From positions 10,018-74,017 of the forward strand of contig JAEOTK010000015.1 in NCBI GenBank assembly GCA_016839875.1: a stretch of 64,000 nucleotides of DNA, given 5' to 3'. Below, in pieces: positions 53,677 through 62,981 of the stretch. A program made the position numbers and the translations under genes. How positions within the stretch are numbered: position 1 is the first letter of the stretch; every line of letters begins with the position of its first letter. The DNA comes from Candidatus Heimdallarchaeota archaeon. GTDB lineage: Archaea; Asgardarchaeota; Heimdallarchaeia; Heimdallarchaeales; Heimdallarchaeaceae. Under the pieces are notes generated by a model. It did not search any database. It saw nothing but the letters and a program-made list of their open reading frames with translations, and was not told the origin of the DNA.

Positions 53677-53688
53677 AAATTTATATCT
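53677..53688 (+). promoter_or_regulatory. TATA box for membrane methyltransferase
   Basis: AAATTTATATCT lies about 44 nt before the ATG at 53727. GAGGT at 53717-53721 is the ribosome binding site. Confidence 0.55.
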
Positions 53689-53726
53689 CTTGTTCAGTAT
53701 TGTCTTATTTGAAGAAGAGGTAAAAC

Positions 53727-54488
53727 ATGGATAAAGACGATTTCAAACTATTCCTTGAGAAAGTTCCACTCTTAAGAAAATGGCAGTATGCATTTCTAAC
53801 CATCTTGTATTTAATTGGTTTAATAGCTATCTCTGTATTGTTCTTTTATTTTGTTAATAGAGTTGAATGGTGGGGACCTCTTTTGTCTCAGGCAATTATG
53901 AGCGTGATTGTCTGTATTATTGGTCTTCTACATTTTAGTTATGCACAAAAATATAGAAAGAAATACCAGGATCTTGCATACCAGAGGTTTCTATATGTAT
54001 TTATTTTACCTTATTTGGTCACTTGGTACAATCTCTTTTTCCATCCTGCTTTCATTAAAGATACAAAACTCCTTCCAATTTGGGCACAAGTGATACTTGT
54101 TGTTTTCTTTGTGTTCTTGTTTATATCTGTCTCAATTCAGATTGAGAGATCAGGATTTTCTATGATGACTCATGGTATGGATCTATTTACTGTTTTTCCA
54201 GAAGAAACAGGAATAGTTAGAGGAAAAATATATTCATTTATCAGACACCCACTACATTTCGCTTTATTCTCAGGTGGTCTTGCAATGGGTTTTGTAAGTA
54301 ACACTTGGATAGCGATAGTTGCTGCTTCATTTCAGATTATCCCCTGTATTGTAATAGGATTAAGAGAAGATCGAGAATTAATAACTCGTAGTGGAGAAGA
54401 ACATAAGGAATACATAAAACAATCAGCGTTTATGTTTCCAATTCGTAGATTACCTGGATTTTTGAAGTTACTTTTCTTTGGAAAATAA
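53727..54488 (+). CDS. ICMT/NnrU-like membrane methyltransferase
   Basis: 253 residues with five or six membrane helices. The C-terminal RHPLHFALFSGGLAMGF and LREDRELITRSGEEHKEYIKQ match the SAM-binding end of isoprenylcysteine methyltransferase, phospholipid methyltransferases and NnrU/MddA proteins. Substrate is a lipid or thiol; not defined. The small GTPase in this window has no C-terminal cysteine, so protein prenylcysteine methylation is not supported. Confidence 0.8.
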   Translation: MDKDDFKLFLEKVPLLRKWQYAFLTILYLIGLIAISVLFFYFVNRVEWWGPLLSQAIMSVIVCIIGLLHFSYAQKYRKKYQDLAYQRFLYVFILPYLVTWYNLFFHPAFIKDTKLLPIWAQVILVVFFVFLFISVSIQIERSGFSMMTHGMDLFTVFPEETGIVRGKIYSFIRHPLHFALFSGGLAMGFVSNTWIAIVAASFQIIPCIVIGLREDRELITRSGEEHKEYIKQSAFMFPIRRLPGFLKLLFFGK

Positions 54489-54607
54489 ATCTAGGTATCT
54501 TCTAGTAAGGTCTAGACTGTATTCTAAAAACCCATTTTTCAATAAGAGAGACAATATAAGAAGGTATAAGAAAAAACCTTACTTGCTATAGTCTAATTTG
54601 ACTCCTT

Positions 54608-55450
54608 CTAATCCTCTTCTTCCTTCTTTTTCTTTACTTCAGAATAAAGTCTTTCCTTAGAAAGTTTAACAATAAATTCAATTCCAGGTACCTCTTCTTT
54701 ATGAGGGTAATCCTTTCTTGTTTCAAGCTCTTCAAGAGTTCCTCCATCTTCTAGAAACTGTTCCATCCAACCTATGCAATCTATCATATGTTGTTTCTGT
54801 TCCCTTAATCGCTTTAAGTTTGTAATTTCACCGTGACCTGGAATGATTATTTCAGGAGCTAGAAGAGCTATTTCATCCAATGCTTCTATCCATAAATACA
54901 AATCTGCAGTTGAATCACCATAAAATGGCAATAAAAGTGGTGGTGATGTCATCATATCACCTGTAATTACAACCTGCTCTTTAGGGATGTGAACAAAACT
55001 ACTTCCCAAAGTATGACTGTGTAATCGTTTAATGTTAATAATTAAATCATTGTCTTGGATTTTATAATTGTTATTGAACTGCACTGTAGGAAGAATTATT
55101 CGAAATTCAGGTTTCTCCTTCTTTAATTCCTCAAGTGTATACTTCCCCATTATTGTAAAATTCTTTTTTTTCAACAAATTGAAGGTAGCTTTGGATGATA
55201 TGATTTCACAGTCACTAAAAACTTGACTCCCAAAAGAATGGTCAAAGTGATAATGAGTTAATAAGAGATATTTGGCTGGTAAACCAATTAATTTTTCAGC
55301 ATCTTTTCTCACTTTAGACGAAATATCTGGATTAAAACTTGAGTCGATAAAGAGCAAACTCTCTTTGAGTTTAATAACGGAAATGTGACCAAAATTATCT
55401 TTTACATAATAGTCCCATACAGAATCGGAAATCTGTCTCAGAGTAGTCAT
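54608..55450 (-). CDS. Metallo-beta-lactamase-fold hydrolase
   Basis: 280 residues. LLTHYHFDHSFG, then VITGDMM and IIPGHGE are the zinc ligands of class-B lactamase-like proteins. No signal peptide. A thioesterase or phosphodiesterase role is more likely than antibiotic breakdown. The charged C-terminal end (KKKEEED) is disordered. Confidence 0.82.
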   Translation of the reverse strand: MTTLRQISDSVWDYYVKDNFGHISVIKLKESLLFIDSSFNPDISSKVRKDAEKLIGLPAKYLLLTHYHFDHSFGSQVFSDCEIISSKATFNLLKKKNFTIMGKYTLEELKKEKPEFRIILPTVQFNNNYKIQDNDLIINIKRLHSHTLGSSFVHIPKEQVVITGDMMTSPPLLLPFYGDSTADLYLWIEALDEIALLAPEIIIPGHGEITNLKRLREQKQHMIDCIGWMEQFLEDGGTLEELETRKDYPHKEEVPGIEFIVKLSKERLYSEVKKKKEEED

Positions 55451-55517
55451 AACTAGAAGTTATTTTTCAAGATTATTTATGTATATTTCTGAAATTTGAA
55501 AAATCCAAGAGTTTGAG

Positions 55518-57542
55518 TTATTCCTTTGACCTCCACATAATGAAAGCAGCTATCTCTGCTGACTCTGTTACACGTTGCTCTCTAGAAACAACTCCATGCC
55601 CTGCTTTAGTGATTGTTCTTAGAAGTATTGGATTATTCTTTTCTATCTTCTGTAATTTTGCTGTCATTTTGAAAGCATGCATTGGATGAACACGTTTGTC
55701 ATTTATGTTTGTTGTTAATAAAATAGAAGGATATTCTTTGTTTTGATTAGCTTTGTGATAAGGAGAATAATCAAAGAGATATTTAAATTCCTCCTCTATT
55801 TCAGGATCACCATATTCTACCATCCAAGGTTGAGCATTGTAGAACTTATGAAATCTAACCATATCTAGAACTGGAACTTCAATTAGAACATTACCAAACA
55901 ACTCTGGTCGTTGTACTACTGCTGCACCTGTTAGTAAACCACCATTACTTCCTCCTTCTATTGTTAATAGTTTGGTCTGTGTGTATTTATTTTCAATCAA
56001 CCATTCAGCAGCAGCAATAAAATCATCAAATACATTCTGCTTATTCTCTTTCATTCCATCTAGATGCCATTTCTCACCAAATTCAGCTCCTCCCCTTATA
56101 GATGGATAAGCTAAAACAAATCCTTGCTTTAACAGAAAGAGATCTCTTGGTTTATAATAAGGGATATTTGAAGCTTTGAATCCACCATAGCCATAAAGAA
56201 GTACTAGATTACTTGAATCGAGTTCAATATTTTTTTTCATTGTTAAGAAAATTGGTATTTTAGTACCATCTTTAGATTTATACCATTTTAATACTGTTTC
56301 AAATTTATCTACTTCTAGCTCTACTCCAGGTTGGAATACGCATTCAGTTTTCAAAGAATCAACATTTGATTTATATACGGTGTAAGGATGAAGGTGTGAA
56401 GTGAAAAGATATTGGAAACCCTCTATATCCCAATTTCCATAAAGATACCAAATAGATCCCATACCAGGTAATTCAATCTTGCCTTGTTTTGCTCCATCTA
56501 GATCATAGATATAGAGTTGATGGTAAGATTCTTCTAGATATCTAACTACAATCTTTCCTCCATATAATTCTAATGTATCTATTGGATAGTCGCTCTCATG
56601 GATTAGTATCTTCCAATTATCAATTTCGGGTTTGTCAAGGTTGATTTTAACTACCTTGCTATTAGAAGCTTGATAATTAGTTAAACCAATGAAATAATTA
56701 TCTACAATATCTCCAGTAAAAGTTGCTTCTATATTTTTACAAATTGATTCTAATTTTTCTGTATCAGTTCTATATATTAGAACATCAGTTTGTATCCATC
56801 CTTTTTGAATGTAAATTATACAGTTTTTTCTATCTGTTGTTGGTTGGATAAATGTAATAACCTTAGGGTTTTCATTTCTGTAAATGAGTTTATCTTCAGA
56901 AACATTTGTTCCTAGTTTATGATAAAATACATTGCGTTCAGTATAGGCTCTCTCTTCTGAAACTTTATTCTTGTCTGGATAACGGGTATAGAAGAACCCT
57001 TCTTCGTCTTTCCATGCAATGTTAGAAAATCTAGTATTCCGTATTGGTTCATCTATATATTGTCCCTTATTGATGTCTAGAATGTGAAGGGATGCTGCCC
57101 ACTCATCTCCACCTAGAACTTTGTCATGAATAAGATAGTTACCATTGGGAGAAGGAAAGATACTATAGAAAATATCTGTATGATCATCGCTCCATTCATG
57201 AGGGTCAACAAGTACTGTTTCTTCATTAGAAGTTGAATCTTTCATTACTATGACAGAAAGATTATCTTCTTTTCTAGATTTTTGGTAAAATTCTTTTGTT
57301 CCTCTAATTTTTCTGGGATTTTCTCTTGTATAATAGATTAGATTCTTCAATTCTTGTTTATATTTTTCCACAAGTTCCTTTGGAATTTGTTGGTCAGTAA
57401 AATGGTTCTGAACCTTTACCCATTCTTTTACTTTATCACTTTCTAGTTCTTCCAACCATCTGAAGTTGTCTTCAACTTCTAAATCGTGGATTTTTTCAGA
57501 AAATTTCTCTTCGGGTGTTTCTGGATACCCAAAAGATTGCAT
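55518..57542 (-). CDS. Prolyl oligopeptidase (S9A)
   Basis: 674 residues. A seven-bladed propeller (about 70-400) filters substrates ahead of an alpha/beta hydrolase. The catalytic Ser is in EGGSNGGLLTG, Asp in TNINDKRVHP, His in KAGHGVVS. N-terminal YPETPEEKFSEKIHDLEVEDNF is family-typical. Cytosolic; cuts proline peptides up to about 30 residues. Confidence 0.93.
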   Translation of the reverse strand: MQSFGYPETPEEKFSEKIHDLEVEDNFRWLEELESDKVKEWVKVQNHFTDQQIPKELVEKYKQELKNLIYYTRENPRKIRGTKEFYQKSRKEDNLSVIVMKDSTSNEETVLVDPHEWSDDHTDIFYSIFPSPNGNYLIHDKVLGGDEWAASLHILDINKGQYIDEPIRNTRFSNIAWKDEEGFFYTRYPDKNKVSEERAYTERNVFYHKLGTNVSEDKLIYRNENPKVITFIQPTTDRKNCIIYIQKGWIQTDVLIYRTDTEKLESICKNIEATFTGDIVDNYFIGLTNYQASNSKVVKINLDKPEIDNWKILIHESDYPIDTLELYGGKIVVRYLEESYHQLYIYDLDGAKQGKIELPGMGSIWYLYGNWDIEGFQYLFTSHLHPYTVYKSNVDSLKTECVFQPGVELEVDKFETVLKWYKSKDGTKIPIFLTMKKNIELDSSNLVLLYGYGGFKASNIPYYKPRDLFLLKQGFVLAYPSIRGGAEFGEKWHLDGMKENKQNVFDDFIAAAEWLIENKYTQTKLLTIEGGSNGGLLTGAAVVQRPELFGNVLIEVPVLDMVRFHKFYNAQPWMVEYGDPEIEEEFKYLFDYSPYHKANQNKEYPSILLTTNINDKRVHPMHAFKMTAKLQKIEKNNPILLRTITKAGHGVVSREQRVTESAEIAAFIMWRSKE

Positions 57543-57642
57543 GATTACTCTTAAAACATGTATTTATATTGTTTTTTCTCAAAATCAGATTATGCACAAA
57601 ATGTGAACTAGACTTGTTGGGTAATCCCTAAACAATGCTCCT

Positions 57643-59781
57643 CTAGGTTTTTTTATTTTTATTAAATACTAAACTCTTTACTGTTACAGGAAAAGCTTGT
57701 CCTGAATAAAGAGGAGCACCAATATCTATCCAATCTCCTTCTTCAAGTTCTAATTCATCCATACAGATAAGATTATTTTGTAAAGCTGTCTCTCGACGAA
57801 GTGCTATGCCAATAGATCCTCCCATGTCTTGATCAAAGATTAGAAGGACCATTTTATTGTTAGCAATGGAATTTGGCAAAGCTTCTTCTATTGCTTTAGC
57901 AAAATCTGAAAGATAGAAATTATTTCTGTGGATTGGATCTTTGAAATGTAAGGCGACTAAACCTTCCCCTTCTTTCATATCAAATCTTCTAAAAGCATTG
58001 TCTACCTCTTTCTTGAGTTTCTCCGGACTGTAATTCTCTTTTCGGATGTTTACATTTATCACAGGAATATTTTCGAGTGGAAAAAGAATACTCTTATCAA
58101 AATAACAAGTTGAACCAGATACAGAAAGCGAAAAGGATCCAGCACCGATAACTGTAGCCCTAATTTTGTTTTCAGGTTCCATAATCGGTAATTTGCTCTT
58201 TTTCATCAATATTTGGATTTCCTCTGCAAGATATTTACCAATATCATCGAATACTGTGTCTTCTCCATAAATGAATTCTGCAACTCCTCCAGAGAATGAA
58301 TAACCATCTATTGGAATTGAAAAATCCAAATCCTCAGTCATCATTAGTTTCTTAGCTATTTTGCTTTCTGTTGGTCCTTTCATAACCTCAACTAAAGCTT
58401 TAGCATATTCTTTAGCTATTATTCTGACGTCTTCTTCTGGGATAATATTACCTATCTCATAATCTAGATTGAGTTCTTCCAAGAGAAACTCCGTTGGTTC
58501 ATCTATTCTCCATATTTTGAACTCATTATCAATTCCGAGTAATCTTCCTCCTACATTTATACAAGAAGTACTAGTAACTTGACCATTGGATACAATTGCT
58601 AAATTGCTTGTACCTCCTCCAATATCTATGTTCATAGCAGTATTTTCCTCTTTCATAGTCTGATCAACAATTCCACTCCCCATAGCACCAAGCAAGGATT
58701 CAAAATTTGGACCTGCAGCTGCACTGACAAATTTTCCAGTTGACGAAGCCAATCTTCTTATTATCTCTTCTGCATTTTGTTTCTTAGCTGTTTCTCCTGT
58801 AACAATAACTGCACCTGTATCAACCATTTCTGTAGCAATTCCTGCTTTCTCATATTCGTCTTCAAAGAATTTAACGACTGCATCAATATCTATTGTAAAT
58901 CGATCTAAAAGAGGAGTATCAATGATATTGCCTTCATAGATTAGTTTGCGATTAATAAGATGAAACCGGTTAGACATATTCATAAAACTCTGTTCTCTTC
59001 TAAGAGTTAAGCCTGAAAAAACAAGATGGGATGTAGAAGAACCAACATCAATTCCAACACTTAAAACATTCAAGTATTCACCAATGTCATCCTCAGCTTG
59101 AGAAAGAATTTCAGGGAAGATTTCAGCTAATTTGCTCTGATTTTGTTGTAATCTCTTTATTTCTTCATTGGAATATCCCATTAGTTCTCTAGCGGATTTA
59201 ACCTTGAAATCTGGTTGATCGCTTTTCAGGTCAAAAGAATCTTCTGTAATGTTTACAATCCTTATCTTCATTTCTTTATCGTGGTGTTTGGGTAATTCTA
59301 TTTTCTCATCTGAATTTAACAACTGTTCCTTTAGATTCTCAGGGATGTCTTGGAATTTCTCACAAACCGTACAGAAGAATTTGATAGTTGTCGTTTTATC
59401 ACTTCCTGGCATTACTGGACCATTTTCAGATGGACGACGGATTTCATTGTCAGCTTGTCTTTGAATACCTGCTAATGTAATGTCAAACATATCTGCCATT
59501 CTGTCACATACATTCTCAAAGATTTGACCTGATTCCATTATTGTTTCAAGTGCCGGTCTAAATTCAGAAATAAGTCGGTAAAACTTCAAGAGCTCTGTTA
59601 TATCTTCTTCCTCATGTAGTTTTAACAGTTCGTTGAATTTTGTATCGAATTTCTTTTTCAATTCTTCTTCTTCTTCTTTGTTGTATCTGTCTAAGAATGC
59701 ATGAACAGTTCCAACTATCCACCATTTATGGTATTCAATATCAACTTTAATGTTCGATTCATCCGCTTTTTTTCCAGACAC
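57643..59781 (-). CDS. EutA-like ASKHA reactivating ATPase with N-terminal extension
   Basis: 712 residues. From about 240 on it is EutA: IDVGSSTSHLVF (phosphate 1), MNIDIGGGTSNLAIV (phosphate 2), and FSGGVAEFIYG (adenosine). EutA reactivates ethanolamine ammonia-lyase by exchanging damaged cobalamin. The first about 235 residues are extra: a helical region and a partial ribbon (FFCTVCEKF...HHDKE). EutA is usually about 470 residues. No eutB or eutC lies in the window, so another B12 enzyme may be the client. Divergent promoter with the next gene. Confidence 0.8.
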   Translation of the reverse strand: MSGKKADESNIKVDIEYHKWWIVGTVHAFLDRYNKEEEEELKKKFDTKFNELLKLHEEEDITELLKFYRLISEFRPALETIMESGQIFENVCDRMADMFDITLAGIQRQADNEIRRPSENGPVMPGSDKTTTIKFFCTVCEKFQDIPENLKEQLLNSDEKIELPKHHDKEMKIRIVNITEDSFDLKSDQPDFKVKSARELMGYSNEEIKRLQQNQSKLAEIFPEILSQAEDDIGEYLNVLSVGIDVGSSTSHLVFSGLTLRREQSFMNMSNRFHLINRKLIYEGNIIDTPLLDRFTIDIDAVVKFFEDEYEKAGIATEMVDTGAVIVTGETAKKQNAEEIIRRLASSTGKFVSAAAGPNFESLLGAMGSGIVDQTMKEENTAMNIDIGGGTSNLAIVSNGQVTSTSCINVGGRLLGIDNEFKIWRIDEPTEFLLEELNLDYEIGNIIPEEDVRIIAKEYAKALVEVMKGPTESKIAKKLMMTEDLDFSIPIDGYSFSGGVAEFIYGEDTVFDDIGKYLAEEIQILMKKSKLPIMEPENKIRATVIGAGSFSLSVSGSTCYFDKSILFPLENIPVINVNIRKENYSPEKLKKEVDNAFRRFDMKEGEGLVALHFKDPIHRNNFYLSDFAKAIEEALPNSIANNKMVLLIFDQDMGGSIGIALRRETALQNNLICMDELELEEGDWIDIGAPLYSGQAFPVTVKSLVFNKNKKT

Positions 59782-59844
59782 ATATCAAAAAGAAAGCATT
59801 TATTATAAATACGTTTTTATAGTTAAAACATACAATAATGTATT
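59782..59844. promoter_or_regulatory. Divergent promoter region
   Basis: 63 bp between the EutA-like gene (minus) and the small HTH-like gene (plus). Minus-strand TATTTATAATAAA and plus-strand TTTTTATAGTT are TATA-like, each about 25-35 nt from its start codon. Confidence 0.5.
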
Positions 59845-60279
59845 ATGGCTGAACCTAAGAATCGAAGAACAATGATAGAAAGAGCTAAGGCAATTTTCGA
59901 TTTTATAGAGTATTTGGATGAACCTTTTGCAAAATCGCAACTCCAAGAAATAGGACTAAATCCAGCAACAGCTGATAAATGGTTAGATTTGATTGTATTT
60001 ATACAGAGAAAACCGCGAATTAGACTAATAAAATCTAAAAGAACCACCATAATAGAAAAGCATGAACAAAAATACCACGCAATGAGTAGAGAGATTTTCA
60101 TGGATCCAAACAGAAGTTACGAAGAACGATTTAATGCTTTGCGAGATTATTTTAATGCCCTACTAACTTCAGAAAGATTAAGAGATCAAGTTGAAATACC
60201 TACTACTACAACCTACTACTCAGATATAGAGGAAAAGAGACAAGAAAAATTGAAAAAATTAAAAGAGTTAGAGAGTTAG
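59845..60279 (+). CDS. Small HTH-like protein of unknown function
   Basis: 144 residues. RAKAIFDFIEYLDEPFAKSQLQEIGLNPATADKWLDLIVFIQRKPRIRLI looks like a winged helix, followed by an amphipathic helix (KHEQKYHAMSREI) and a charged coiled end. No family name. It is divergent from the EutA-like gene, so could regulate it. Its stop is 5 bp from the convergent degV stop. Confidence 0.5.
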   Translation: MAEPKNRRTMIERAKAIFDFIEYLDEPFAKSQLQEIGLNPATADKWLDLIVFIQRKPRIRLIKSKRTTIIEKHEQKYHAMSREIFMDPNRSYEERFNALRDYFNALLTSERLRDQVEIPTTTTYYSDIEEKRQEKLKKLKELES

Positions 60280-60284
60280 AACAT

Positions 60285-61151
60285 TTAAAATTCAGATATC
60301 AAAGCTACAACATCTGGACCTGTGTGTGCAGATATTGTTACTCCCGTACATCTTGTTATTATTTTTAAATCTTTGAAATGTTGTTTAATTTGATTTTCCA
60401 TTCTTTTAGCATAGTCTAGATTGTTACCATGAATGATAACAACTTGTTTTGGGAATCTAGTAAAACCTTCTGATGTTAATTCAAGGATTTTATGAATACC
60501 ATTATCAGTTTCTGTTGCAGATGAAGCAACTTCATTTTTACCCTCTGCATTAACAACAGTAATTGGTCTTTTCTTTAACAGTGTTCCAAGAACGTATTTT
60601 GTAACTGAGATTCTTCCACCTTTACGAAGGTATTTCAGTGAAGGAAATAGAATGTAAGTCTTGATATTTTTTACTTTTTCTCTAAGTTTCTGTGCAATTT
60701 TTTCGCCATCTAGACCTTTTTCTCGTAACCTTATCCCTTCCTCAATTAGTAATACCTCAGAATAAGAAGCATTCAAAGAATCGACAAGATGGACTTTGAT
60801 GTCCTTATTCTTTTTCTTGAACATATTTGAACCTAAACGTGCACTGTTGATAGTTCCACTTAAACCTGAACTCAATGGTACAACTATTATTTCGTTTATT
60901 CCTTCTTTTGCTAACTCTTCATACGCAAGAAAGAAATCATGAGGAGTTGGTTGAGCAGTTTTTGCAAGAAAATCATCAACTGTGTTGTATTTATCATAGT
61001 AGGAATCAAGATTAAAATTTCTATCTTCCATATGCACAACATCATCTTCGTCACTAAAAGTTATACTCAACGGCACAACTTTTACACCAATCTTATCAGC
61101 ATAATCAAAGTCAATATCTGAACCACTATCTGTAATAAAACCTATTTTCAT
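60285..61151 (-). CDS. DegV-family fatty-acid-binding protein
   Basis: 288 residues. N-terminal FITDSGSDID, a middle TAQPTPHDFFLAYEELAKEG and the PLSSGLSGTINSA loop define DegV. Bacterial members hold an acyl chain between two domains and feed the fatty acid kinase FakA. DegV is mainly a bacterial family, so lateral acquisition is likely. No kinase gene nearby. Confidence 0.9.
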   Translation of the reverse strand: MKIGFITDSGSDIDFDYADKIGVKVVPLSITFSDEDDVVHMEDRNFNLDSYYDKYNTVDDFLAKTAQPTPHDFFLAYEELAKEGINEIIVVPLSSGLSGTINSARLGSNMFKKKNKDIKVHLVDSLNASYSEVLLIEEGIRLREKGLDGEKIAQKLREKVKNIKTYILFPSLKYLRKGGRISVTKYVLGTLLKKRPITVVNAEGKNEVASSATETDNGIHKILELTSEGFTRFPKQVVIIHGNNLDYAKRMENQIKQHFKDLKIITRCTGVTISAHTGPDVVALISEF

Positions 61152-61207
61152 CAGTTTCTTAAGAAATTATATATTTATAAAATGTACTCTAAGACTAGGA
61201 AGAATTC

Positions 61208-61314
61208 TGGTGGCCGGACCGTGAGTTTCAGGCTTCAGAACGCATCTGAAACATTTTGAACACGGGATCACCTGGTCCCAAACCAGGGGCCATACCAAGC
61301 TAGACCATCCGGCC
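61208..61314 (-). tRNA. tRNA-Pro (UGG anticodon) with 30-nt intron in the T-loop
   Basis: Acceptor GGCCGGA/TCCGGCC, A73, encoded CCA, anticodon stem CCTGG/CCAGG around TTTGGGA. The T stem CCGTG/CACGG is separated by 37 nt instead of 7. Taking TTCAAA and the final T as loop, 61225-61254 is an intron. It can form a GTTTCAG/CTGAAAC helix, and TTCAGA/TCTGAA as an alternative. The exact splice site is uncertain. Confidence 0.88.
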
Positions 61315-61379
61315 AAGGATTCTACACTATTTGCCCTTCCCTCATATAATTAAGCCTTTCGTTCTTGTTATTACTAATT

Positions 61380-62915
61380 CTAGTCGAACATTTTTCTATA
61401 TTCTAACATTAGTACAATATCTTCTATTAACCAATTATTTACTATAAGCCATAATTTGTTAGAAATTAAATCACCTACAACTTGATCTGCGGTCGAAGGT
61501 TTACTCATTACACTTGGTGGCCAATATGTTCTGTCTCTATCATGAGCTCCAAAATTATGACTGATTTCATGTTGTACTAGATTATCAGCAAAGTCGTTTA
61601 TTATCGTTACCCAACTATATTCTTCACCAAGTTCCTCTGATTGTGCAAAATGAAAAGCTACATTATATGTGTAGTAAGCAAAACCAAAATGTTCAGAAGT
61701 TCTATTAGAGAAACCAGTTAGAAGGTCAAAACCGTGGTTCAAATCAGATCTGCCTTTTGCTACATGCCAAGAACGATTAAGAGATAGTTTTTCACCAGCA
61801 GCTTCCAGCCCTAAATCATCTACTACTCCCATACTAACACTAGGTGGATGCCATTCATGTTCAATAATTGATAAAAGCTCAAAACCCATTTCTCTCATAA
61901 AATAGTATGAAGCCCCCTCTATTGCTCTAGATGGACTATCTCTCCCTATCTCATTACCTATAGTTTCCCAATTATCATTTAGAACTACAACGAAAACTCT
62001 ATGCACATATTGAAGGATGGAAAGATTATCTAGATAGAATTCTGTAGTATTATCTGCATAAACAAAAACTATCTGAAGAGTTAAATTGGAAAAACCATCC
62101 GCATATCCGTAATGGATTAATTGATCAGTAGCAGAGGTTCCATTTAAGATTAAACTCATATTTGCTTTAACACCATCAGTATAAAGATATATTTCGAAAC
62201 TGCAGTTAGTGCTAAATATTGATTGCTGAAATGAGATAAAATGGGTCTGTGTTAAATTTAGAGTTTGAGAGACAGTAACCCAACTAGTCTCTGAAGAATT
62301 AATTTCCACTGTATTGATTATTTGTAAACTCTCCTCTTCCAATGGAGAACTTTGAGCTATACTTACAGATACATTTTCATCTGATTGTTTAACTTCCCAA
62401 TTATCTAAACCGTTTTGGAAGTTTCTATTAACTAATTGTTCTTCTTCAAGACCACTAATTACTGTAAAGGGATTATTCAAAATTTCATTAATCTGGGGGA
62501 TTTTTCCTTCAAAACCTATACTTAAATAATTAACTCTAAATTCTCCACTGTTTAAAGCAAAATAACCTGCACTAGTATTCAACAAAGGTCCCACATTGAG
62601 AGCAATTGTACGAGATCCTTTCCACTTTGTTCTTTCAACAATATCATATTGAATTGTTCCATTTAATGAGTATGTTCTTGATTCTATGCCAAAAGAGACA
62701 GATGTAATTCTAATTTCCTTATTCCCTTCGTTTAATAATTCAATTGTAATCGGTAATGAATCCCCTTTCATAATCTCTTCAGGAATTGTTACATCTACTA
62801 TTTTAACTCGTTTTTCAAGAGAATTCATCACTAATTCATTTATTAGAAAATATCCTCCTATACCCGTTCCAACAAGTGAAATAAGAATTATAGAGATAAG
62901 GATGGATTTTTTCAA
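61380..62915 (-). CDS. Membrane-anchored metzincin metalloprotease
   Basis: About 511 residues. N-terminal KKSILISIILISLVGTGIGGYF is a signal anchor. The long middle is beta-rich and has many N-x-S/T sites. The catalytic site near residue 449, HEISHNFGAHD, is the metzincin HExxHxxGxxD form, and SVMSKP about ten residues on resembles the Met-turn. So it is a cell-surface zinc protease. An upstream in-frame TTG at 62942 is too close to the TATA box at 62951-62958 to be the start, so I used the TTG at 62915. Confidence 0.75.
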   Translation of the reverse strand: MKKSILISIILISLVGTGIGGYFLINELVMNSLEKRVKIVDVTIPEEIMKGDSLPITIELLNEGNKEIRITSVSFGIESRTYSLNGTIQYDIVERTKWKGSRTIALNVGPLLNTSAGYFALNSGEFRVNYLSIGFEGKIPQINEILNNPFTVISGLEEEQLVNRNFQNGLDNWEVKQSDENVSVSIAQSSPLEEESLQIINTVEINSSETSWVTVSQTLNLTQTHFISFQQSIFSTNCSFEIYLYTDGVKANMSLILNGTSATDQLIHYGYADGFSNLTLQIVFVYADNTTEFYLDNLSILQYVHRVFVVVLNDNWETIGNEIGRDSPSRAIEGASYYFMREMGFELLSIIEHEWHPPSVSMGVVDDLGLEAAGEKLSLNRSWHVAKGRSDLNHGFDLLTGFSNRTSEHFGFAYYTYNVAFHFAQSEELGEEYSWVTIINDFADNLVQHEISHNFGAHDRDRTYWPPSVMSKPSTADQVVGDLISNKLWLIVNNWLIEDIVLMLEYRKMFD

Positions 62916-62950
62916 CAGAGTTTCACGAAAAAAATAAAGCAACGAACCAT

Positions 62951-62958
62951 TATATATT
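62951..62958 (-). promoter_or_regulatory. TATA box for metzincin gene
   Basis: AATATATA on the minus strand, about 40 nt before the TTG start at 62915. Confidence 0.5.
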
Positions 62959-62981
62959 CTTTGAAAGGGAAAAAAAGAAAG

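Noticed and set aside
53727..54488. True isoprenylcysteine methyltransferase acting on the small GTPase
   Set aside because: The GTPase has no C-terminal cysteine, and the motif is shared by many lipid and thiol methyltransferases.
54608..55450. Beta-lactamase antibiotic resistance
   Set aside because: The MBL fold is shared by many housekeeping hydrolases; there is no signal peptide and no resistance context.
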